Below are positions 51,701 to 63,700 of a DNA stretch of 64,000 nucleotides, in pieces (positions within the stretch are counted from its first letter, which is position 1; every line of letters begins with the position of its first letter). This DNA comes from Romanomermis culicivorax (lineage: Eukaryota > Nematoda > Enoplea > Mermithida > Mermithidae). The notes under the pieces were generated by a model. That model saw only the letters and a list, made by a program, of their open reading frames with translations. It searched no databases and was not told the DNA's origin. Made by a program: the position numbers and the translations under genes. The stretch lies in contig CAWUHX010000070.1 in assembly GCA_963922205.1 (NCBI GenBank), positions 372,001-436,000 on the forward strand, in the 5' to 3' direction.

Positions 51701-54700
51701 GAATATATGAACTGTCTCCAAATTTCGTTCGCACGAAACCTGTTTTGTAGAATTTTTTACACAAAACGAGTTAAGATTACAGGCTGAACAACACTTGCAT
51801 ATCACTAGAGGTTGTCATTACTGTAAAGTAGCAAAGTTTCATCATATGTTTTACCTCTTCGGCGCAAGCAATACAATTATTGCACTAAAAATTCCGACCA
51901 ATTTTGATTTTTAGACGAAATAAATCTCGCCATGATTCTTAGCTTCAAAAACGATATAGAAATAATTAGATATTGAGGCTCGCGATGCTCGAATTTTGAA
52001 AGAGATCTATATATTATAATGTATCCCATGTTATAACATATCCCGTGTTATAACATATCTAATGTTATTCCATGCTAAAAAATATACCACGTTATAGCAT
52101 ATCCAATGTTATAACCTATCCAATGTTATAGCATATCCTACATTATAACATGTCCAATGTTATAACATATATGAGTTTTTTGAAAAAAAAATTTAGTATG
52201 TTAGAACATTATGTTGTAGCATAAGACTATGTTAATGGCTTTGATATAGAAAATTTTTTGAAAAAAAACTTTTTCCATGTTATGACATAGCCCATTGTTA
52301 TAACATACGCCGTTGTTATAACATAGGGCCATGTTATAACATACGGCGTAATGATACTCTAGGTATATTTAATGTATAACATGTTTATACACCGCTGTAT
52401 AAGGCGCTAAGGTCGTACTTTGCTTCAAAAAGTATATGTTTTAACACAGCTATATTTTGTGTGTTGTGACAAATATAACATGACTTATGTTATAACATAT
52501 GATATTTTATAACATGAGGTATGTTATAACATGAGGTATGTTATAACATGAGGTATGTTATAACATGTACATCCTTTAATGTGATATATGTTATGATGTG
52601 AGACATGTTATAACATACGATATGTTATAAAACACCTAGTGTTATAACATACCTCCACATGTTATAACATACCTCCTCATGTTATAACATACCCTGTGTT
52701 ATAACATACCTCCCCATGTTATAACGTACTCTGTGTTATACCATCCTCCCATGTTATAACATAACCCATGCTATAACATGCCCCGTGTTTTAACATGGGA
52801 TATGTTATGACATAGTTTTTGTTGTAACATTGTTCATAGCATTGTATATGTTATAACATGTCAGTATGTTATAACATTACGAGAAATGAAAAAATTTTGA
52901 AAAAAATTGAATTTTAATATTATAGACGACAAATTTTCGGTGACGTATATTTCAAGTCATCAGCAAGCTCTATTATATGAGGTCTATCACCTCACTGTGG
53001 AACGTTTCGAAGTGTAAATTTTGATATTGAACATGTCATAGTGCATTTGACAGCACGCAGCAAATGGAGTAATGCTACACTAAACGTTTTGCCCTTGGGT
53101 CTTCTTTACACAAGAATTTGCATAAATGTGCAAAGCAATAAAAAGCTGGCCTATACTTGATCTAACAAACAACAAAAGATATAAAGTTTCAATTTCAGAG
53201 TTTACACTTGAAAACTTTCCCCCGTCAGAAAATGTCACATAGACAGTTAACATTTGATTACATTCACCTCCCGTAGAAAGTATGCTTTAGTAAGATGTAT
53301 TAATGCACATCCTTTGCTGTGATCACTGTAACTTGAGAATGTAGAAAGTTTACATCTTCACGCTTGATGGTTATTTTCTGACGTTAAAACTACTGTTTGT
53401 GACTTTACAATCATACATCTTTAAAACGCATTTTTAAAACGTCTGGCGTTTAAACTAACTCCACTTCTCTTTCTCGCTCTTTCAAAAAATTACTGGTCTT
53501 TCTATGCCTGAGAACATGATTATCAATTATATCTCTTTATTAACGCTAATTATCTTATGGAGCACGATTTTGACGTCAGCGGAGGCGCAAGACACCTACG
53601 ACAAGTGTAAAAACGCCATGACCGAATTTCGAGGAGCGTGCCGAAATTTGAGCGGTTTCACTACAACGATGAAAATGCGCGACAAAGCGGCCAGCGTGCA
53701 CATTTTGAAAAATTTGACCAAGCTAATCCAGCCGCTGGAACCGGGGCCGATCAACTTATCCATATGTAAGTGAGCCTTATCCTAAGCCTAAGCCTAAGCC
53801 CAAGTTTAAATGGTCCAAAAGCTCTTCGGGATCTTGGAATCTCGGTTTCATAGACAGTACTCGCTGTTTTTTGAGCAGCGAGGCGTAATCAGTCAAGAAA
53901 ATGAAAAATTTGGAATTTCTTCTTCCTACTGTAACTGGTACACGTATTGTTATGATTACGTGGTTGTCGTTTGCAATATATCGTACATTTTTGATGTAAA
54001 GTTCCGTTATTTTGTTGTATATGGAAGTTTCCTCAGTCAAATTTTGATCTCACCGTCAAATGCTGTCTCCCCTTCCATGGCTTCTATGCTTCTATGCTTC
54101 GCAAATTACTGTCTGCATTTTCTGAAATGTTTGTCAATAATAAGAGCGGAAAGCAAGTACTATTCTATATTTTTAAGACATGGTAAACCATGTATGTAAC
54201 AAAAGACTGTAAACTTGAGGGCCTACACAATCACTATTTATAAATTTTCAAAGTTCAAAACACTACAGTCCAAAGAAATGTATAAACCAAATTAAGAGCA
54301 GAATTTGTGTTTGTAATTATTAGAATTACAGAAAAAAATACAGTACAGCAACAGTACCTTTCAAAACTGTGCTTTGAGCATAAAATTCCATCGTAAAAGA
54401 ACGCGGAAATGCGTATTCTTGTCATTTTATTACTTACAATCGACTGTAGAACTTGAAAAATTTTATAAAAAGATCATGGTAAATACGCAAAATTGATGAA
54501 ACTCACAATATTTCTGCTTTTGGATTTCGCTTTATTTTTTCAAAATCTCAAGAAAAGATTTCTACTCTCAACTTTTGAACTGAAGTCAAATTACTCGATT
54601 TATGATTCGCTCGATGATATGTTCTTCGACCCAGAAATATAAGTTCGAAAGTGGGCTGCATTTTTCCTAAAGAATCCTACACTAAACTTATCGCTCATTG

Positions 54701-57700
54701 TCTGAAAATTTAAGCTGAGGTTATATTTGCGCATGCCCGAGGACAGCGGGCGCCGACGCAGGCGCAGGATCCTCAGTTGGCACCTGCCATATTGGCTTTT
54801 TTCCTTAATTCAGTCAATTTTTTAGTCTGGTATTAAGGCGTGCAATGGTTTTTTTTGCAGACAGCAACCAAATTTAGGGCTATGCAACAAAATTTTCCGA
54901 GCCAAGTTGCGTAGTGCAACCAAAAGCCCGACGACCCTTTTGATTAGGTTGTAGGATACTCCGTCCGGCAGATGCAATTTTATGCGTTTGAAAATAAAAA
55001 ATACTGAACATTTTCAGGCGCTTTGCGTTAGATTCTAAATGATTTATAATCCTTGGTATTATTTCTGGCGCACCGTTCGAAAATCTCGTCATAAATTGTG
55101 GTTTTGGCATGTAAACATCAACACATTAAGGATAAACAGGGTTTGCAAGTGTTGGTTTTTTTTTTATTTTAACCAGAAAATCTGAAAATTTTTAGCTTTT
55201 TGGTTTTTTCCTAAATCAATCAGAAACTAATTTTCCACATCGTTTTATCTTGTAGACAGTTATTGGCGTGTAAATAAGCCATCAAAACGATTAATGACAT
55301 AAAAATTATGGTATAAGAATCAGATTCTGTCAAAAAATACGAAAAATGCCGACGCGAGGCCTGATTTACCCCTGAGAAATAGGACGCGAAAAAATTTAAG
55401 GTGCGCAAACGACGGCAGCGCCAGCGCTCGTGCTAAAATGATTAACTCCTTTTTGTTGCCCTAGCTACGGGATCCAAGACGATAGCGCGAGCGATGTTTA
55501 TACTTACTCCTGTTTTTGTTTTAATTTATTTGGTTACACTTTTACCCATTTTCCTATAACCGGAAAGGCGGTCTCATAGGACTCCACGGTCAATAAGTGC
55601 TCATCCTTGGGTGCTTTTGCCGCCTGTGGAAGCCACATTCCACGGGCTAGCCTCGGCCTGACAAGGCAGGACTTGGTCGGCTACTACTCATAAATAGAAT
55701 AGGCCCACCTCAGCATTCCCCGCATCTTATCGCTAAGATGCCAACCGGGCTAGAAGGACCATGGCAAGAAGCGTTCCAAACTTGCCTATACAATTAATCA
55801 ATCTCTTAAGAATGAAAGGGTCTGCCTAATCCGGGTTACGCCCAGCGATCGAAGCTGGTTCTCGATGCTAGTAGTTATAGGCGATAATCACTAGAAGAAG
55901 ATGGTCCTTATACTTGCATCTTGAGTTATGGCTGCCTCAGCACAAGTGACTGCTCACTGATTGGTCAATCCATGACTTTCAGCACTCAGTGCACAATTCG
56001 GCTACAAGTAAAACCTCGGCATTAAACTTTTTTCAGGGTCCAGCAGAACAGCAAATATCGAATGTAATGAACCACTACCTTATCAAATCGAATTCATCAT
56101 AGTCATCGTCATGGAAAGATATGGCGCCCTCGACCTTTACATATGCCTAGACAACGTGGTCACCCTGATCAAACGTGACATAGACACGGATTTCACTGCC
56201 AATTGCATCTGCGCCCACGTTTGGTCGTGCAAGTACAGCGTGGCGCCCGACGGCCTGTGTCGATTGTTCAACAACTGTTCGTGCCAGAACACCAGGGACG
56301 TGTTGCATACGGCCGTCATAAATCGGCCGCCACAAATGCTGGCCAGTTTCACACAAAGTAGGTGCCCTCCGGCCGACTGTTGTATGACCGACCAGGCCGC
56401 CGAATGGACGTCCTGGACTGTATGTACGGAGCCGACCATTGGTAAGACCACGCGCCAGGTGGGCACAAGGGAAATTCACAGTCTTCACAGACTACATCAG
56501 TCTAGGGATATAACAGGTTTTGACCTCACTCAGAAAGTACCTGACCTCAATCAGACGATGTTCTGCAACACTCAAATGACGATTTTAAAGCGAGCATGAA
56601 TTTTTCTAAAACTCAAATAGTCAAGTTTTAATCGATATATCTCATTGAGATCTATTCGAAAACGTAAAATTCATTTTTTGATAAGTTTGATCTTGAATAT
56701 TATTAGAAATCAAAAACTAATACAGAAAATAATTAAAGTGTGAAATTCTACTTGCTTTGTCTATTTCCCTTGAGAAAAACAATATTCAATAGAAAAGGCT
56801 CAAACGTCTTGCGATCTGCAAGTTCATTGATTTTGAGATTCAGCTGTCAAGAAATACTCAACTCAATTAACTTACAGACTGTGTTATTCAGTTTCAGACC
56901 TGGACAATTTTATGATGTTTTCAATACGTGCCAGATAGTAACATCAACCTGCTTTAAAAATGAAAAATATTCGGCTAGAAAACCAAATTTTTTTGGATAA
57001 ATTTGCGTGAAACATAAAAAGATGCAGATGAAAACATCTAACCACAATTCAAAAATCAGACGAAGAGCGAAAAAAATTGGATTGTACAAGCAGCAAGAAC
57101 GTCTGACACTGCCAAGCACTGTTCAAACATTTAGGTGTCCAAAGGTTCGGCTATTCAAAAGTTGGATAGTGCACTATTAAACAGGTTCATTAGCTTCTGA
57201 GCCATTGGTTCAGTGGTTTAGAGGTTCAGGTTTGCAGAGACTAGTTGATAGGTTCAATCCGAAATAAAAGTTTCAGCAGTTTATTAGTACAGACAATCAG
57301 GCTGCTACTCAGCTGTTCAAACGTTCAGCCATTGAAAGAGTAATAATCTGAAAGATTCAATTTACTGATTTGAATGATAGACTTAGAGCCTCGATGGTTC
57401 AGAGCTTCACTCGTGTTCAATATTCCAGTAATTCATAAGCTAAGAGATTCAACGGTTTAAGTAATTCAGGGGTTGATTTGTATACAGACGAGGTGTTAAA
57501 GAGGTTCTTTGGTTTAATGGCTTAGAAAGTCAATGGTCAAGAAATTCTGAGATTCTGTGAATTCAAATGTTATCTCAGAGAGATTCATTGATTCATTAGT
57601 ATTTCGATTGATAGACACAGAGACTCAGAAACTCGGAGAAAAATTTTAATTCATTGGTAAAGACTCAGAAATTGAGAAAATTCGTAGTTAAAAGATTCAG

Positions 57701-60700
57701 TGGCGAAAAGCCTCAGTATCTATGATGTTACAGATTATTTTTTAAAGAGGTTCTTTGGTTCAGAAATTCAGGCGCTCGATGATTCAGAAGTTCATTAGTT
57801 AGCGCTTCTGATGATTAGCAATCAAAGGATTTAGTAGTAAAAAGTTCGGTTGTTCGGCAGTTCAGTGGTTCAGGAGTCCATTGATTCATAAGACCAAAGA
57901 TTCAGCGGTTCCGCAGTTTGCTAATGTTTAAGACAATCAGACATTCAACGATTCAAATATTCATCGCTTGAGAGGTTCTTGAGCTCACAGCTCATATTTG
58001 TTCACGAGTTAACTGATTTAGAGATTTTGTGTTTCATTAGTTTGAGGTTTTCTTGACCAATTAGCAGCTCGATGGTCTTTACTTGAGCTGCAACAGTTAA
58101 AACGGTCTATTCCCAAGTGAGCGATTTCCGAGTGAACGATTCCCAAGTGAGCGAATTCCCAAGTGAGCGATTCCCAAGTGAGTGATTCCCAAGTGAGTGA
58201 TTCCCAAATGAGCGAGTTCCCAAGTGAGCGAATTCCCAATTAAGCGGTTCTCATGTGAGCGATTCCCGAGTGAGCACATTCCCAAGTGAGCGAATTTCCA
58301 ATTGAGTGATTCCCATGTGAGCGAATTTCCAAGTGAGCGAATTCCCAATTGAGCAATTCCCAACTGAGCGAATTCCCAGGTGAGTGAATTCCCGATTGAG
58401 CGATTCCCATGTGAGTGATTCCAAAGAGAGTGAATTCCCGAGTGATCGAATCCTCATGTGAGCGATTCTCATGTGAGTCATTCCCAAATGAGCGATTTCT
58501 CAAGTAAGCGAATTCCCAATTAGGCGATTTCAAACGAGCGATCGGGAATGTAATAACACTTTCTTCATATTTTCCTTCTTCACCTCATATTTTTCTTTGT
58601 ACGTATTTCTATTTTCTTTCGTTTTCTAAATGTTAATGTTTTCGTTTATGTATGTTTTTGCATTTTTATCTATTGTCTCTGTTTTTTTTCATTTCTTTTT
58701 TCTTGTCATCTACTTTTTTCTTTTCGGCTCATGAAATAACACATTACAGGTTGTCATTTTAAATAACCGTAGTGGCCTGTATAATTCTTGTACAGTTCGA
58801 CATGCTTGAGTCTTTCATCGTTGTAAGTGTGAAAATCTTCATAAAAATATAAACAAAACAACAAAACATCAATAAAAATTGATACATTAAGAATAAGTGA
58901 AAATAGGTGGAAAAGCAATAATAAAAGAAAGAAAAAATGGAGACAGTGGCAAAAAAGAAGAAGCAACATAGAGAAAGCAGCAAGAAAGAAAGCAAAAAAT
59001 TAGGAAAAAACAAAAAAGAGAGAATCACGAGAGATTAAATGCAAATAATGAAGAAAAAATTACAAAGGATAAAATTATATAAAATAGAGCTTGGCGAATT
59101 GTATAAGAATTTTACGGGAAACTATGCTTTTTAAAAATGACAATTTGTTTCAAGAGCGAAAAAGAAAAACGTAGGTGACAAAAAAAGAAATGAAAGAAAA
59201 CAGGGACAAAAGATAAAAATGCAAAAACATACATAAACGAAAACATTAACAATTCATCCAGAAAACGAAAGAAAAAAGGAATACATACAAAGAAAAATAT
59301 AAGGTAAACAAGAAAAATATGAAGAAAGTGTTATTACATTCCCGATCGCTCGTTTGGAATCGCCCAATTGGGAATTCTCTCACTTGAGAATCGCTTATAT
59401 AGGAATCGCTCACTTGGTAATTCGCCCGCTTGGGAATTCGCTCACTTGGGAATCGCTCACTTGGGAATAGCTCAGTTGAGAATCGCTCACTTGGGAATCG
59501 CTCACTTGGGAATCACTCACTTGGGAATCGCTCACCTGAGAATACCCCCAGTAAAAACACGTTGTTTTTCAAATATGTGGCTTTATTTTTTGCTAGGGTG
59601 TCCTAGATTATCATAGCTCAAGTAGTTTTGATCAGAGTGAGGGCAAAACTAATTTATGGTAATGCGTCAGACATCCGGCTAATAGTTCCTGAATCTTTGG
59701 GATACGAGGAATCTGATTGACCTACTCAGTATATGGCCCATGATAAGAGAGGAAGACCAGGGTTGAGATATTTATTTTATTCTATTCATTTTGTTACTTA
59801 TTTATTTTACAATTTTTTGTTATAGATCTCGTTGAGATCTATCCAAAATCATGATTTAAAACACTGCATCTTCTATTTTGACTCAGTTAGATGTGGTTGA
59901 CCTTTGTTTAGAATTTGATTGACATCCTCTAGATTTTCCTGACTATTGATGTAATATGACATCAAACATGTTTCAAGATCATGAATTTCTAGAACAAAGC
60001 CGTTATCGAGCCGTACGAGTAAAAGATCATGAACCGGTATGCAAAAATGAACAAGAAATCCGATCGTGCCTGACAACTACTACACCAACCGAAACTCCAA
60101 TCATTAGTATTGCGTCGGATGAAAATTTTCCGCAACAACAACCCGTCGAGGAAGAAATTAATAAGATAAAGAAAGCGCAAGCATCGGTGTCGTCGTCTTC
60201 ATCGGGCATGGTTATCGGCATAAGCGTCGCAGCTGCAGTGGTCGCCTTACTGACCATCGGCGCCGCGATGCTCATTTTGGCCATATGCAGGTTAAACAGG
60301 AAAAACAGTCTTTTTTTCATGACTTTTCGTGTATTTTGGTTCCTACGGATGTTTATAAAGAAAATCTGAATTTACTGACCGAAAAATCGAATATGCAAAT
60401 TAGTTGTAAATATGTCCTGTGGAACTATCATTACTTTGTGTAAATCACATATTAGTGGAGCTTCTTATGCCAGCAGACTTTCGGAAACTGATTATTTTCC
60501 TACAAAGATTCGGTCAATTTTCTCGGAAACTCATTGAGGTACCCCCTCTGGGTTTTCTTCACTGTAGAATCTTGAAAACTGGAAATTAATGATGAGGATC
60601 TTGAATTATCAGCATCATCTTTAATTTCGTTTCCTATTTCATGAAACGACAAATAATGAACTGTCATCTAAATCGTTTCCACAGAGTTTTTACTGTAGAA

Positions 60701-63700
60701 CTTTTTAAACATTGATTCTTAAGGGTTAGTTTAGTTATCTGACGAATTAGCAGCTCTATAGGAAATGTGGTATCGGAAAATTTCAATAATACGAAATTGT
60801 ACTGTTTATAATAGTTTCATTTTTAGAAGCATTTGAAAAAAATACGGTAGATATTGATTTAATTCTCATGTGATAAAGTTTTTATACAAGAATACAAATC
60901 CTTGCTCGAACAGATACTATGGAATTTCAAAAATCATCGTATTGTGTTGATTTATCACGATCAAAATCAAGTTTTTCATTTCAGGAAAAAGAATAAGGCA
61001 GTCGACGAGAAAAATGCCGAAGCAGGCAGAAAAACTGACAGCCGGTAAGTTCATGACTGCAAGTTTCAAATATTTGATTTTTTTGCCTATCGATTTCATT
61101 CTACTAGAATCGGAATCGAGTAAAACTGGCCCATGATGATTCCTGGATCTAGAATAGCATCACACTGACTTCATGATCCCAATTTGATCTGATCAAATAG
61201 GTGTAGCATATAACCTAAGCTTAGAACGTGTGAAAAAGTCGTATCAGGCTTGCACAACAATATAGGTATATTAGAGGATTTTTTAAAATCCATTGCGATT
61301 GAATGAAAGAAATTGAAAAATTATTGATAAAAAAGGTCAAAAATAACAGTATAACTGATATTTATGATTCGCAAGTCACCATACAAAATACGGTATTTTT
61401 TCCAGGTTGGAGAGAAACTCGTTGGCGGCTGATTTTTCCAGATCGAATATGAGACCGGCTATACGGTCCACTATGGACAAAAACGCCAAATCGAGTACGA
61501 AAACCCGGAGCAAAAGTAAACTGACTTTACCGGCTCCGATTAGTGCAGAGGACAGGCAACATTACGTGGCATTGACGCCCAGAAAACGTACGACTGCAGA
61601 ATGACGAACGGAAAGAAAAAACTACTTCGAGTTTGCGCCATTCTTACTGTACATTTCGGAATTTATGAGTAAATACGCTTGACATTACGACACTGTTCAA
61701 AAAGTTTTTACATCAACTAAACAAGCTTTTTACTATTACCTGTGAATTAATATGCTTGTGGGAATAACCTTTGAATTTATAATATTGGCCGACGATCTTT
61801 TGCTTCAGGCTGCAGGATTACTGAATTATATTTTTGAATTATATGAAAAACTTCACTTGACGACATGACAACGATGTTCAAAAACGTTTGAATTCTTATT
61901 ATTTATTTATAAATTGACTCACATGCGAATAAAGGCATTTGAGTTTATAGCATACACTGCTATAAAGTAATCACTTCAACTAGCGTCATTCTGACTGTAT
62001 TTTCAAATTTGTCTACCTACAAATAAGTTTACTCGATTTTATCATCGTTCATGCGCCGCTAGTTGCTTTTCTCGCTTCCTGTAACGCAGTACTCAAGACC
62101 AATGTACAATTATTTTATGTAAAGTAATTTAGTAATTAACATCTCGTCAAATAGTTTGTACTGAGTGCTTTGTAGTACCAGAATTTTCGAATCGATTTCA
62201 ATTATAAATTTATGAAAAATTTAACAGTCGCTTATCAGATTGGATAATGTGCTTACGAAATTTCAATCCGAAATATTTACTGTAACACTGCTCCGAACAG
62301 TCTGTTACTTCTTTGGAATTAAGTATACGTTGTTTAGAAAAATTGTTCAACTACATGCAGCATCATTTTCAATTTTTATGACGACCTTCTCCTCTCATTA
62401 GCTCATTTTCCTTCTTCATCTTCTCAATTATTGCTGGGGGGGGGGGTAAAATGTGCTGGGAGTCAGCAGAATCTCCTGAGGGTCAATCAAAGTCTGCATG
62501 AGGATCATTACCCCTAAACCCCTCACGTACATGTATGGTCGGAGGTTTCACCCCACGCAGAATTCAGTCGATTTTGGAAACTGTTATATGTACGTTCGGA
62601 ATTTGTGAAACTGTAGAATCGACACAAAAAATCAGTAATCCAACACAGTCTCTGAGGCTATGCAGTACGGAATACGAAGAGGGTCACTTGAAAAAAATCA
62701 TCACAGGCAAATTTGTTATCACACATCTTCAAACGTGACGCATATTTTTTCTCGTAAAAGTCAAGGCGTAAAAGTTTTTCAATGTTCAACTTTATTTTTA
62801 AATGCATGGCAATTTTTCAAGATAATCTTCTTGAAAAAATTAAGATGGCATTGAGACTGCAGATTTAATCTTGAAAAAATCAAGATTCCATCTAAACACA
62901 ATATAGATGAGAGGCACGTCAAAGGATGAAAATGTCTGAAACTGACCAATCAGAGGTGTTACTTCGCTTCCTATGTTTGGAAACCGTTCAAAGTTGATTT
63001 CTGAGGGCAAGGCTTGCTGGCGGAGGGCACACTTGGTTTTTACGGGATGTTTCAATGAGGGGTGTTTTTTTGCATGGAGAATTCGAAGGACGTATTGGTT
63101 TTTCCTAAAAAATTTTACTATTCGAGATTTTTCAGAGGAACTTCAAAAATGCTTGTCTTTCAAACAAAATGGAGTAATTTCGGAAAATGATCCAAATTTT
63201 CGTTTTTTTTCGAGTTGCTGTGTAAGTAGAGAACGGCAAAAGAACAGCCACCAATATGTCCATCGGAATCCCTGCAAAATGACTCATTCTTTAAAGTTCT
63301 CACAAAAACCAAGGGCGTGTTCCGACAGCAAGCCGTGACCTTAGAAATCTAATTGAAGGGTTCCCGTACATATAAACATAGGAGGCGGAGTAACGTCTTT
63401 GATTCACTGGTTTCAGCAATTTTCATTCCTTGATGAGCCGCTCATCTTGATTTTTTTAAAGGTGGGATTTTGATTTTTTTCATGATGGGACCTTGATTTT
63501 TTGGTGATGACATCTTGAAAAAATTCTATGCACTTCAAAAGAAAGTCGAACATCGAGAAACTTTCACATCTCGCGATGCATCTTGAAAAAATGCTGTGCA
63601 TCATGTTCGACAGTAACGATTTTTTTCAAGTGGCCCTCCTCGTATTCCGTAGTAACAGGTTTGAAAAGGTACAGTACACATTCGATCTCACTTGTTTTCA

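Noticed and set aside
52015-52890. CRISPR-like array
   Set aside because: Repeats are 12-bp palindromes with short variable spacers in a nuclear intron, not 25-40-bp repeats with uniform spacers.
55490-55520. ATACTTACTCCTG resembling the U1 snRNA 5' end
   Set aside because: The rest of the sequence does not follow U1, so the match is probably chance.
56466-56599. Extension of the TSP1 gene exon 2 frame past 56441
   Set aside because: The strong GTAAGA donor interrupts a TSP1 repeat that is completed by the exon at 59993.
58018-58533. Repetitive [13 protein letters not shown]-type ORFs, also at 59368-59616 and 30011-30316
   Set aside because: They arise from the minisatellite arms of the fold-back elements in every frame.
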